From positions 124,001 through 188,000 of the forward strand of contig JAIXOL010000027.1 in the NCBI GenBank assembly GCA_027486845.1: 64,000 nt of DNA. Reading direction: 5' to 3'. The stretch is from Cytophagaceae bacterium. Its GTDB lineage: Bacteria > Bacteroidota > Bacteroidia > Cytophagales > Spirosomataceae. A program made the position numbers and the translations under genes. The notes beneath the pieces are model-generated. The model made no database searches and was not told where the DNA came from. It was given only the letters and a program-made list of their open reading frames with translations. Below are positions 1 to 8,078 of the stretch, in pieces. Positions within the stretch are counted from its first letter, which is position 1; every line of letters begins with the position of its first letter.

Positions 1-1857
1 AATTATTCTAATACATCTGAATTAGATTATTTTTCAAACATATCTCATGTGATTAGTAAAACTCGTTCAGAACTGGGCAATATTCCATGGGTAATTTCTC
101 GTGCTTCTGTAACTAATAAAAAAGAAAATAATGGTACAGGAAATCCCAACAATAATATAATCAACGCACAAAACTCTTTAGTTAGTATTGGCAATCAAAT
201 ATTTCCTGGACCCTCAACAGACGACATTTTAGGGTCTTTTCGAAGTGAAGATGATAATGGCGTCCATTTTTTTGGTGGCGGATTAATTGAATTGGCAAAT
301 AGATGGAATGAGTCACTAAATGTTGATTTTTTCAATAATTCAAGCCCTATAGTAGCTCGAAATTTCCCTCAGATATCTATAAGTTTGCAATCTACAAACG
401 TATATCGTCTTACTGCTCCAGTAGGATACAGTGAGTATAAGTGGGTGCGTATAGACACTGGAAATGAAGATTACGAAGATGCAACTGAAGCCTCAACCCA
501 AAGTATCGACCGCTCATCAGGCTCTTATCGTTGCTATGTTACAGATGGTCAAGGTAATATTACATTTACTCAACCAGTCACCATTAGTGTATTGCCAACT
601 TGTGCGAGTATAACTTATTTATCTGATAGTCAACCGTTAAGCTCTATTAATGAATGGGGACCAATCGAAATGGACAAAAGTAACGGTGAAAATGGAGCTG
701 GAGATGGAACAACTCTAATAATTAGAGGTGTATCTTATCCAAAAGGTATTGGCGTTCATGCTAATTCAACTATCATTTATAGTTTAAATAAAAATTTCGG
801 TCGATTTATTTCTACAATTGGAATTGATGATGAAATTGCCGCAGTAAATAATGGTGCGACAGTTATTTTTAAAGTTTATAAAGATGGTGAAGAGTCATAC
901 AAGAGTGCTATACTCAATAAAAACAGTTCGGCAGTCAAACTTAATATTGATGTAAAAGGCGTAAGTGTATTAAAATTAGAGGTCAATGACGCAGGAGACA
1001 ATAACTTTGGCGACCATGCCGATTGGGCAAATGCTCGTCTTCATTGTGTAGATACAGAAGCCCCTTCAGCTCCTACATCACTGAAAGAAAGTTTACTTTC
1101 TCAAAATTGTGTAACACTTACATGGAACGCTTCTACCGATAATATGGAAGTAGAGAAATATAATATTTATCGAGATGGTGATTTAATTGGTAGTGTTGAT
1201 GCTCCAATAACTACATTCGGTATTACAGGCCTAAGTCAGTTAAGCTACTATACATTTGTAGTCAAAGCTGTTGATTATTCTGGTAATGTTTCAAATCAAA
1301 GTAATTTATTAGAGATAGTTACTCTGCAAAATCTGATTATTTCTAATTCTAAAAAAATTATTCATCAAGGTCAATCAAGTTCATTACTTGCATTTGGTTG
1401 TTTTGGCGGAACAGTTACTTGGTCAAATGGTTCGAGCTCTAATCCTTTGGTGGTTAGTCCAATCGATACAACAATATATAGTGTTAGTTGTAAAATTGGT
1501 GATTGTACGAGCATTGCCGTAAAAGATACTGTTAAAGTCATTCCCGATTGTAAAAACTTTTATAATTTCATAAAAAATAAGGATAATTATACTGGAACTT
1601 CTACCTCACTAACTTTTAGTGCTTCCGAAACTATTAGTGCAACAAACGTCATATCATCCAGTGCTAAAGTAAACTACAATGCCGCCAAATCAATCATTCT
1701 TCTTCCTGGATTTAGTGCAAATAATGGGACGGTGTTTACGGCAAAAATAGCTGACTGCCCTAGCTCATCAAGTATACCATATGCTTCGGCTGACAATTTG
1801 GAAGTTGCTCCTATGATAGAGACAAAATTAAGAACATCGAGAAATTCAACACAATGA
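1..1857 (+). CDS. Modular secreted SGNH-type esterase, 3' part (5' end outside window)
   Basis: The frame is open through base 1, so the gene starts upstream; the GTG at 49 is not a real start. The first ~110 visible residues resemble the C-terminal end of a sialate O-acetylesterase-type SGNH hydrolase. The D-x-x-x-V-H-F segment (nt ~255-275) would carry the catalytic Asp/His. After it come an Ig/PKD-like stretch, an NPCBM-type carbohydrate-binding module (nt ~590-1050, ending in the D-W-A-N-A-R-L pattern), a fibronectin type III domain (nt ~1055-1320) and another Ig-like stretch. A 3-coathanger-stack domain lies at nt ~1620-1760 and ends in A-K-I-A-D-C. That domain is typical of secreted Bacteroidota proteins and recurs at the end of the propeller protein at 55630-57144. 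A ~30-residue Ser-rich tail follows it, which is unusual. The likely role is deacetylation of an extracellular glycan; the substrate is unknown. Confidence 0.75.
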   Translation, partial: NYSNTSELDYFSNISHVISKTRSELGNIPWVISRASVTNKKENNGTGNPNNNIINAQNSLVSIGNQIFPGPSTDDILGSFRSEDDNGVHFFGGGLIELANRWNESLNVDFFNNSSPIVARNFPQISISLQSTNVYRLTAPVGYSEYKWVRIDTGNEDYEDATEASTQSIDRSSGSYRCYVTDGQGNITFTQPVTISVLPTCASITYLSDSQPLSSINEWGPIEMDKSNGENGAGDGTTLIIRGVSYPKGIGVHANSTIIYSLNKNFGRFISTIGIDDEIAAVNNGATVIFKVYKDGEESYKSAILNKNSSAVKLNIDVKGVSVLKLEVNDAGDNNFGDHADWANARLHCVDTEAPSAPTSLKESLLSQNCVTLTWNASTDNMEVEKYNIYRDGDLIGSVDAPITTFGITGLSQLSYYTFVVKAVDYSGNVSNQSNLLEIVTLQNLIISNSKKIIHQGQSSSLLAFGCFGGTVTWSNGSSSNPLVVSPIDTTIYSVSCKIGDCTSIAVKDTVKVIPDCKNFYNFIKNKDNYTGTSTSLTFSASETISATNVISSSAKVNYNAAKSIILLPGFSANNGTVFTAKIADCPSSSSIPYASADNLEVAPMIETKLRTSRNSTQ

Positions 1858-1861
1858 TTCT

Positions 1862-1876
1862 CTGACAATCTGTCAG
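1862..1876. promoter_or_regulatory. Perfect inverted repeat CTGACA-N3-TGTCAG upstream of dnaK
   Basis: Six-base perfect arms (1862-1867 and 1871-1876) separated by three bases lie four bases after the esterase stop and 22 bases upstream of the -24-like element. Position and symmetry suit a regulator-binding site for heat-shock control. A short terminator for the esterase gene is the alternative, but the following T-run is weak. Confidence 0.45.
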
Positions 1877-1883
1877 TATTTTC

Positions 1884-1914
1884 TGCCAAAATCATGCTTG
1901 GCATTTCAATTGAT
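1884..1914 (+). promoter_or_regulatory. Candidate sigma-54-like (-24/-12) promoter of dnaK
   Basis: TTGGCA (1898-1903) and TTGAT (1910-1914) put GG and GA exactly ten bases apart, the sigma-54 GG-N10-GC spacing with one substitution. The -24 element is also the right arm of a second inverted repeat, TGCCAA-N8-TTGGCA (1884-1903). Transcription would begin near 1925, giving a ~38-nt leader to the ATG at 1963. No CIRCE operator was seen. Sigma factor use is inference. Confidence 0.4.
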
Positions 1915-1962
1915 GAGATAAATAATCAAAATAAATCGATTAAAAATACTGACACAAAAAAC

Positions 1963-3864
1963 ATGGGAAAAATTATTGGAATTGACTTAGGAACAACAAA
2001 CTCGTGCGTTGCTGTGATGGAAGGAAACGAACCTGTTGTGATTGCAAACAGCGAAGGAGCTCGTACTACACCTTCAATTGTAGCATTTTTAGAGAATGGA
2101 GAAAAGAAAATTGGAGCACCTGCCAAACGTCAAGCTATCACTAATCCTAAAAATACTATTTCTTCTATCAAGCGTTTCATGGGTAAACGTTATACAGAAG
2201 TTGGAAGTGAATTGAAAACTATTACTTATGATGTAGAACAGGGTGCAAACAACACTCCACGTGTACGAATCGGCGACAGATTATATACCCCACAAGAGAT
2301 TTCGGCATCAATTCTTCAAAAAATGAAGCAAACTGCCGAAGACTATCTTGGAACAACTGTAACAGAAGCGGTTATTACGGTTCCTGCATACTTCAATGAT
2401 GCCGAACGTCAGGCTACTAAAGAAGCTGGTACAATCGCTGGATTGGATGTAAAACGTATCATCAACGAGCCTACAGCTGCTGCCTTAGCCTATGGCCTTG
2501 ACAAGCAAGGAAAAGATATCACAGTTGCTGTTTTCGACTTAGGTGGTGGCACATTCGACGTTTCAATTCTTGAATTGGGAGATGGGGTATTTGAAGTAAA
2601 ATCAACTGATGGTGATACGCATCTCGGTGGTGATGACTTCGACCAAGTGATTATAGAATGGTTGGCAGAAGAATTTAAAAAAGATGAGGGTATCGACCTC
2701 CGTCAAGATGCAATGGCTTTACAACGCTTAAAAGAAGCGGCTGAAAGAGCTAAAATCGAACTTTCAAGTTCGGCACAAACTGAAATCAACTTACCATATA
2801 TCTTCCCTGTTAACGGAATCCCGAAACACTTGGTAAGAAACTTTTCAAGAGCAAAATTTGAACAACTGGCTGACACTTTGATTCAAAGAGCGATGGAGCC
2901 ATGTAAGCGTGCCATGAAAAACGCAAATATGAACATAAGCGACATTGACGAAGTAATCTTGGTTGGTGGCTCTACTCGTATTCCTAAAGTTCAAGAAGAA
3001 GTTGAAAAATTCTTTGGCAGAAAACCATCGAAAAATGTAAATCCTGACGAAGCGGTTGCTATCGGTGCAGCGGTTCAAGGCGGTGTATTAACTGGCGAAG
3101 TAAAAGATATTTTATTACTTGATGTTATTCCGTTATCGCTTGGTATCGAAACTTTAGGTGGTGTGTTCACAAAAATGATTGAGTCGAACACAACGATTCC
3201 AACTAAAAAGAGTGAGACATTCTCGACAGCAGCTGATAATCAACCATCGGTAGAATTACACATCTTACAAGGTGAACGTCCTATGGCTACGCAAAACCGT
3301 ACATTAGGACGATTCCATTTAGATGGTATTCCACCAGCTCCACGTGGTGTTCCTCAAGTAGAAGTAATGTTTGATGTAGATGCCAACGGTATCCTAAACG
3401 TTACTGCTAAAGATAAAGGAACTGGTAAAGAGCAAAAAATTAGAATTGAAGCATCTTCTGGCTTATCTGACGCAGAAATCCAAAAAATGCGTGACGAGGC
3501 AAAAGCCAATGAAGAAGCCGACAAAGCTGAAAAAGAAAAAGTTGAGAAAGTAAATGCGGCTGATACCATGATTTTCCAAACTGAAAAACAGTTGAAAGAA
3601 TATGGCGAGAAACTTTCAGAAGGTAACAAATCTGCGATTGAAGGTGCATTGACTGAGCTAAGAGCGGCTCACGGCACAAAAGATTTAGCTGCGATTGACT
3701 CAGCCATGGAGAAAATAAACGCTGCATGGCAAGCGGCCTCACAAGAAATGTATGCTGCTGGTGCAACTCCAAACGGAGATGATATGGGCGGCCAACAAAC
3801 TGGTGGAAGCACTTCAAACACAGACGAAGGTGTAACTGACGTAAACTTTGAAGAAGTAAAATAA
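1963..3864 (+). CDS. dnaK: Chaperone protein DnaK (Hsp70)
   Basis: 633-residue cytoplasmic Hsp70 that uses ATP cycling to bind and release unfolded polypeptides with DnaJ and GrpE (neither gene is in the window). The start is taken at 1963 because the protein then begins [14 protein letters not shown], the conserved Hsp70 N-terminus. The upstream in-frame ATG at 1894 lies inside the promoter. The ATPase domain spans ~1-380 with the phosphate loops D-L-G-G-G-T-F-D and G-G-S-T-R-I-P. The substrate-binding domain (~390-500) and helical lid follow. The C-terminus ends F-E-E-V-K without the longer acidic tail of E. coli DnaK. Its TAA stop (3862-3864) lies inside the target duplication of the adjacent insertion sequence, so the reading frame is intact but the gene is separated from its probable terminator at 5578-5613. 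Confidence 0.97.
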   Translation: MGKIIGIDLGTTNSCVAVMEGNEPVVIANSEGARTTPSIVAFLENGEKKIGAPAKRQAITNPKNTISSIKRFMGKRYTEVGSELKTITYDVEQGANNTPRVRIGDRLYTPQEISASILQKMKQTAEDYLGTTVTEAVITVPAYFNDAERQATKEAGTIAGLDVKRIINEPTAAALAYGLDKQGKDITVAVFDLGGGTFDVSILELGDGVFEVKSTDGDTHLGGDDFDQVIIEWLAEEFKKDEGIDLRQDAMALQRLKEAAERAKIELSSSAQTEINLPYIFPVNGIPKHLVRNFSRAKFEQLADTLIQRAMEPCKRAMKNANMNISDIDEVILVGGSTRIPKVQEEVEKFFGRKPSKNVNPDEAVAIGAAVQGGVLTGEVKDILLLDVIPLSLGIETLGGVFTKMIESNTTIPTKKSETFSTAADNQPSVELHILQGERPMATQNRTLGRFHLDGIPPAPRGVPQVEVMFDVDANGILNVTAKDKGTGKEQKIRIEASSGLSDAEIQKMRDEAKANEEADKAEKEKVEKVNAADTMIFQTEKQLKEYGEKLSEGNKSAIEGALTELRAAHGTKDLAAIDSAMEKINAAWQAASQEMYAAGATPNGDDMGGQQTGGSTSNTDEGVTDVNFEEVK

Positions 3865-3867
3865 TTT
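3862..3867. repeat. Target-site duplication (left copy), TAATTT
   Basis: TAATTT precedes the left terminal inverted repeat and is identical to 5560-5565 after the right one. It includes the dnaK TAA stop codon. Six identical bases at both edges, together with the inverted ends, fix the insertion sequence boundaries. Confidence 0.8.
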
Positions 3868-3901
3868 GGCTTCCCTTGAAAATTACCTTTTAGATTTTAC
3901 C

Positions 3902-3943
3902 AAATAGGAAAATCACTTCATTTTTGGAGTGGTTTTTCTATTT
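3902..3943. terminator. Long hairpin near the left end of the insertion sequence
   Basis: Arms 3902-3917 and 3928-3943 pair at 14 of 16 positions around a 10-base loop. It lies downstream of the transposase stop and may end both dnaK readthrough and transposase transcription. Confidence 0.55.
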
Positions 3944-4075
3944 CAAATAAGATAATTTCTTGAAAAAGTACAATTTATTTGCAAATTATACTTTCCACCT
4001 TGATTTCTCTACTTTTTGGACATAGTGATTTAAGCCTTTTGGTTTGAAAAAGGCATTTAATAAGTTTTTCAATAC

Positions 4076-5430
4076 TTAGGCTGCTATTTTATTTTGATTT
4101 GCAAGCTTTTGCCGTCGTTTAGAAATCAAGACTGCATTTGCTGTATGCACGCCAAAATAGAGCCAAACTTGTTCATTATCAGGACTTCTAGCTTTGATTT
4201 TATTTAGTAAATAATGTTCCTTTTCGTTGCCAAAACTACCTTCCAATCGTGTACTTCTTTCTTTATTGAGTAGCGATTTAATTTGTTTAGTTGGCTTATC
4301 GTCTCTGCCTGCTCCTTTTCTACAAAAGTTTGTTTGTATGCCTTTTTGAGTGGTAAATTTGCGATTTTCATTGGTAGCATAAATGGCATCAGCAGACAAA
4401 TGAGTACATTCTCCAAAGAGGTTTTTATGCTTTAATGTGCTTATTTTCAAGCGTTTACACTCATTAAAGGCTTCATAACTTTGATGCTCAATAATGCTAA
4501 TTCCACCTACTTGCAACTTGTGAACTTTGATTCCAAACTCAACGGGTTTGTTCTCTTTTCCTCTGACAATCGGCCTAATATAATCTTTAAAAAGGCTAAC
4601 TATTCGATGAGGTATTTTAGCCTTCGGGTTCTGAAAATGGTGTTTCTGTTGTTGAAAAATGACCTTAATGGTTTTGAAAGTGGCAGCGTCTTTTTCTGTT
4701 AAATCTACCGCTTTTGTTTGGTTGAGCAAAGCCTGATAAGCATCGATACCCTTCTCTAAAAGTTTCAGTAAGGCGTTCTTTCTACTGCGGGTTTTTCGAT
4801 GCGACTTCTTACGTAACTTACTATAAATCAAGTGTTTAATCTTTTGGTCTTTGAATTTTGAACGTGGAATTTTGAGCTTCTTATCTTTGCAAATTTGGGG
4901 AATTTGTTTGTCCCACAACCATTCACAGGATTCCCATAGAAGTTTTACATCAGTAGGAAAACGAATATAAACCTCATAACAAGTTGCGTCCATAAGAGCC
5001 ACTTTTGTATCAGGAATTTCTAACTTCCAATGGCTTATCATAGATTTTTGGAAGGCTTCAAAATCTGTATGTTTGCCAAGATATGTTCTAACATTAGAAA
5101 CAAAGGCGTTATCTCTAATCATTTCATTATCAGTAAGTAAGACTCCACAAAACATTTGCATTGCCCAGTCAGTATTGAAACGTTCTAGTAACTTTTCATC
5201 ACTTAATTTGGTGTAATGTTTCAGAAACATTAGTCCAAAATAACCTTGAGCTGGTAGCCATGATGGGGCTCCTGACATGACTTTTTTTGCTGGTAAGAGT
5301 TTTTCCAACTTTTCCCAATCAATGGTTTGGTAAATTGCTCCAATTTGTGTCTTATTCTTGAATAAGTACGGGGACGCCTAGTCAATTTGGTGAAATTTGG
5401 AGAATTCAAATCGAATAGCGTATATTGCAT
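4076..5430 (-). pseudogene. Transposase, coding frame interrupted by a -1 frameshift near its N-terminus
   Basis: The main frame (4076 to about 5377) encodes a DDE transposase. A DUF772-like region near the start has the Leu-Ser-Asp-Glu motif and M-F-C-G. Then come D in V-A-L-M-D-A, D in L-S-A-D-A-I-Y, and E in R-L-E-G-S-F-G. Sequence upstream of the TTG at 5308, reading I-Y-Q-T-I-D-W-E-K-L-E, also looks like transposase but has no start before the stop at 5378-5380. The ATG-initiated N-terminus (5430, M-Q-Y-T-L-F-D-L) lies in the other frame, and a -1 shift around 5350-5375 joins the two into ~450 residues. Either an indel disabled the gene or frameshifting is programmed. An A-AAA-AAG heptamer (5287 to 5281) exists, but it lies downstream of where the frames need to join. 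Confidence 0.7.
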
Positions 5431-5466
5431 CTGTATTTTGTTGTTTTGGTAGACTAAAAATACGAA

Positions 5467-5506
5467 AAACCCCGATATATGCCAAATTTGTGCATATTCG
5501 GGGTTT
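5467..5506. terminator. Strong hairpin near the right end of the insertion sequence
   Basis: Arms AAACCCCGATATATGC (5467-5482) and GCATATTCGGGGTTT (5492-5506) pair perfectly except for one bulged base. It lies upstream of the transposase start, where it could shield the element from outside transcription. Confidence 0.6.
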
Positions 5507-5559
5507 AATTTTCAGATAAGTATCTTATTATCAGTTAGTTACAGATTCAAAGGGAAGCC

Positions 5560-5565
5560 TAATTT
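5560..5565. repeat. Target-site duplication (right copy), TAATTT
   Basis: Identical to 3862-3867 and immediately outside the right terminal inverted repeat. Removing 3868-5565 would rejoin the dnaK stop to the terminator at 5578-5613. Confidence 0.8.
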
Positions 5566-5577
5566 CTTTAAAACGAT

Positions 5578-5613
5578 AAAAAGCCCCCTTTTCGAAAGAA
5601 TTGGGGGCTTTTT
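5578..5613. terminator. Bidirectional rho-independent terminator
   Basis: AAAAAGCCCCC (5578-5588) pairs with GGGGGCTTTTT (5603-5613), with A/T runs on both sides. It serves the minus-strand DUF2147 gene ending at 5634 and was probably also the original dnaK terminator before the insertion. Confidence 0.85.
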
Positions 5614-5633
5614 ATATTTGAATAATGTTTTTT

Positions 5634-6059
5634 TCAATCGGCTTTTGTAAATTTTGAAGTACGTCCTATAATCGAAATTCCGATGAAACCACGTACATCA
5701 AGCTGTGTTGGACTAACCAATGTCATTTTACAAGAATATGTTTTACCATTTTTTGGGTCATATACTTCTCCATCTTCCCAAGTTCCTTTTCCAGTATTTT
5801 TGAAGTTTTTTAGGTTCATCATTCCTAAAATTGGACGAGTTTTTAGTTTGGCATCGGGATTTTCTTTATCTAATCTTGGCTTACCATTTTCATTGGGGTC
5901 TTTTATCCAAACAATTTTACCATTGATTTTATCTCCTTGCTTGAAAAACTGAATTTTCCCAGTTTTTTCTTCATTATACCAGGTGCCTTGCGTAATATCT
6001 TGTGAATAAGAAAAGGCTGAAATAAGTATGAAAGCAATGATTGAAAGTGTTTTTTTCAT
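5634..6059 (-). CDS. DUF2147 family exported protein
   Basis: 141 residues. A cleavable signal peptide (about residues 1-19, ending A-F-S-Y-S-Q) is followed by a small beta-rich domain of the DUF2147 family. Recognisable parts are G-T-W-Y-N-E-E near the start, W-I-K-D-P-N in the middle and the K-T-Y-S-C-K-M-T-L strand. Family members are periplasmic or surface proteins without an established reaction. It is last in the trpS-PAP2-DUF2147 run, ten bases after the PAP2 gene, and is followed by a strong terminator. Confidence 0.85.
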   Translation of the reverse strand: MKKTLSIIAFILISAFSYSQDITQGTWYNEEKTGKIQFFKQGDKINGKIVWIKDPNENGKPRLDKENPDAKLKTRPILGMMNLKNFKNTGKGTWEDGEVYDPKNGKTYSCKMTLVSPTQLDVRGFIGISIIGRTSKFTKAD

Positions 6060-6069
6060 AAGATTAGGT

Positions 6070-6645
6070 TCAGATTACTGATTTTTTGTTTTTAAAAAGT
6101 GTAATTAAAGGATAAACTGCAAATGGAATTAAGAAACCAATCAAACCTCCAACCAATATATCAGTTGGGTAGTGAACACCCACATAAATGCGACTATAGG
6201 ACACAATTATTGCCCAAGCTGACAAAAAAAGTATCCATTTGGTTTCAATTTTAAACGTTTTAAACAAAATGAAAAGTGCGGCCACCAACGCAAAACAATT
6301 GGACGCGTGACTCGAAACAAAACCATATTGCCCACCACAATTACCCACCACATGCACGATATGTTGAATTAATGGATCATGGCATGGCCTCAAACGTTGA
6401 AAATAAGGTTTCATAAACCCTGAAGTAATTCTATCAGCTAATCCTACCGTAATTAAAACAAACAATATACTTCTAACAAAATCAAAATTGATATTTTTGT
6501 AAAGAAAATAAATGATATAAATATAAAGTGGTATCCACGTAAAACGATAGGTGACCCAAAACATTATCGTGTCCCAAAATGGTGAATGAAAGCTATTGAG
6601 CCACAAAAACCACTCATATTCTGCATACCTAATTGTTTCAATCAT
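6070..6645 (-). CDS. PAP2-family membrane phosphatase
   Basis: 191-residue integral membrane phosphatase with about five to six hydrophobic segments. The three phosphatase motifs are visible: K-x6-R-P (K-P-Y-F-Q-R-L-R-P, ~82-90), the S-S-H motif (F-V-S-S-H-A-S-N, ~112) and S-R-x5-H-x3-D (~150-161) with the catalytic His. Relatives dephosphorylate lipid pyrophosphates such as undecaprenyl diphosphate, or phosphatidate; the size fits the undecaprenyl-diphosphatase type. It starts one base beyond the trpS stop, so co-transcription with trpS is likely. Confidence 0.88.
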   Translation of the reverse strand: MIETIRYAEYEWFLWLNSFHSPFWDTIMFWVTYRFTWIPLYIYIIYFLYKNINFDFVRSILFVLITVGLADRITSGFMKPYFQRLRPCHDPLIQHIVHVVGNCGGQYGFVSSHASNCFALVAALFILFKTFKIETKWILFLSAWAIIVSYSRIYVGVHYPTDILVGGLIGFLIPFAVYPLITLFKNKKSVI

Positions 6646-6646
6646 C

Positions 6647-7621
6647 TTACAAATATCCTAAAACTCCTCTTACATCATTGATTGTCTTTTCAGCAATTTC
6701 ACGGGCTTTGGCCTCACCATGCTTTAATTTAGCTTCTAAAGCCTCTTCATTTGCCATGTAATAATTAAAAATCTCTCTTTCTTTTTCGAATTTTTTCCAT
6801 AAAACCTCAAATAATGCCTGTTTGGCATGACCATAACCAAATCCGCCTGCCAAATAATTGATTCGCATTTCTTCTATTTCAATTGGTTCGGCAACCAAGG
6901 AAAATAATTTAAAAGTTACGTCAGTATTTGGATTCTTTGGTTCTTCGAGCGGTGTACTATCCGAAACTATAGATTTAATGGCCTTCAATAAAGGCTTTTC
7001 AGCCAAGAAAATATTGATGTAATTATTATAAGATTTACTCATTTTCGTACCATCAGTCCCAGGAATCACCATAACTGTTTCATCAATCAACGGCTCTGGT
7101 AATGTTAAAACTTCTCCATAAGTGCGATTAAATATGGCAGCAATATCTTTAGACATTTCAAGATGCTGGCGTTGATCTTTTCCAACGGGAACAAAATTTG
7201 CTCCATAAAGAACAATATCGGCAGCTTGTAAAACTGGATAAGTAAAAAGTCCAGCATTTACATCTGAGAGGCGGTCAGATTTATCCTTAAAAGAATGTGC
7301 GTTTGCCAACATCGGATATGGTGTTTGACAATTTAGGTACCACATCAGCTCGGTGTGATAACCAGCCAAACGAGACTGACGATAAAAAAAATTCTTTTCG
7401 GCATCAAAGCCGCAAGCCAACCATGCAGCCGCAACCGCACGAGTATTTTCTTGCATAATTTTTGCATCTTTGATGGTAGTCATTGAGTGTAAATCTGCAA
7501 TAAAAAGAAAAGAATCGTTCTGAGGATTTTGTGATAATTTAATGGCAGGCAAAATCGCCCCGAGTATATTTCCGAGATGCGGAACACCGCTCGCTTGAAT
7601 GCCTGTTAATATTCTTGCCAT
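6647..7621 (-). CDS. trpS: Tryptophan--tRNA ligase
   Basis: 324-residue class Ic aminoacyl-tRNA synthetase that charges tRNA-Trp. The HIGH-type motif is P-H-L-G-N-I-L-G (~14-21) and the second signature is K-M-S-K-S (~196-200). The segment D-Q-R-Q-H-L-E-M is typical of bacterial TrpRS. Length matches the family. It is the first gene of a minus-strand run with the PAP2 phosphatase and DUF2147 genes and diverges from the DUF1800 gene across a 457-bp spacer. Confidence 0.97.
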   Translation of the reverse strand: MARILTGIQASGVPHLGNILGAILPAIKLSQNPQNDSFLFIADLHSMTTIKDAKIMQENTRAVAAAWLACGFDAEKNFFYRQSRLAGYHTELMWYLNCQTPYPMLANAHSFKDKSDRLSDVNAGLFTYPVLQAADIVLYGANFVPVGKDQRQHLEMSKDIAAIFNRTYGEVLTLPEPLIDETVMVIPGTDGTKMSKSYNNYINIFLAEKPLLKAIKSIVSDSTPLEEPKNPNTDVTFKLFSLVAEPIEIEEMRINYLAGGFGYGHAKQALFEVLWKKFEKEREIFNYYMANEEALEAKLKHGEAKAREIAEKTINDVRGVLGYL

Positions 7622-8078
7622 AATTTAATAAAATAAATAAATAGACTTAATTTTTCACAAAAATAGATAAAATTACGAATGCTAACCCATCATTTACTTC
7701 AATATTTAACAAAATTAGAGCATAAAAATAATCCAAAGAAGTTTCATTGCTAACCAACAGGATTATGAACAAACCAAAATAAAGTTTGGTTTTTTTTAAA
7801 ACAATTTTTCAGAAATAGAAATTTTTCAAGAAAATATTATAAATACTTCAGCAATAAGTTGTATATTTAACTCCAATTGGTGAATTTTATTCTCTGTTAA
7901 AAATCTACGCATATAAAATATAAAGCCTTTGGCTTTGGTTTAGGTAGTAAAAATTTTGATATTAAAATTATAATAATTTGAAATCTTACCTCATAATTAT
8001 TAATCATAAAATAATAGTGACTAAAATTAAACCTTAAACGTAAACTATTGTCAATAGTACAAAACCTAATTTTAAATT
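7622..8078. other. Divergent intergenic region, no gene seen
   Basis: This 457-bp AT-rich spacer between trpS (minus) and the DUF1800 gene (plus) must carry both promoters. I see a short palindrome AAAGCC-TTT-GGCTTT (7922-7936) and a partial Bacteroidota-type element, TTTG at 7955-7958 with AATTTG at 7975-7980. Neither is convincing. No RNA gene was recognised. Confidence 0.5.

Larger units (their letters stand above)
3868..5559 (-). mobile_element. Insertion sequence, DDE transposase of IS1182/IS5-like type, 1692 bp
   Basis: Complete element bounded by imperfect terminal inverted repeats, GGCTTCCCTTGAA at 3868-3880 and TTCAAAGGGAAGCC at 5546-5559 (ten bases perfect, then a one-base insertion), and flanked by TAATTT duplications. 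It carries one transposase gene on the minus strand, read towards dnaK. Each end holds a strong hairpin (3902-3943 and 5467-5506), of the kind that can block transcription entering an element. Family placement rests on a DUF772-like N-terminal domain and D, D, E catalytic positions. The element separates dnaK from the terminator at 5578-5613. Confidence 0.85.

Noticed and set aside
1850..1962. CIRCE operator for dnaK
   Set aside because: The TTAGCACTC-N9-GAGTGCTAA pattern is absent; the palindromes present are different.
3354..3817. Open frames antisense to the dnaK C-terminal region
   Set aside because: They lie fully inside conserved DnaK coding sequence and show shadow composition without domain features.
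5281..5287. A-AAA-AAG slippery heptamer in the transposase as a programmed frameshift site
   Set aside because: The downstream frame already reads like transposase more than 15 codons before this site, so slippage here would not rebuild the N-terminus.
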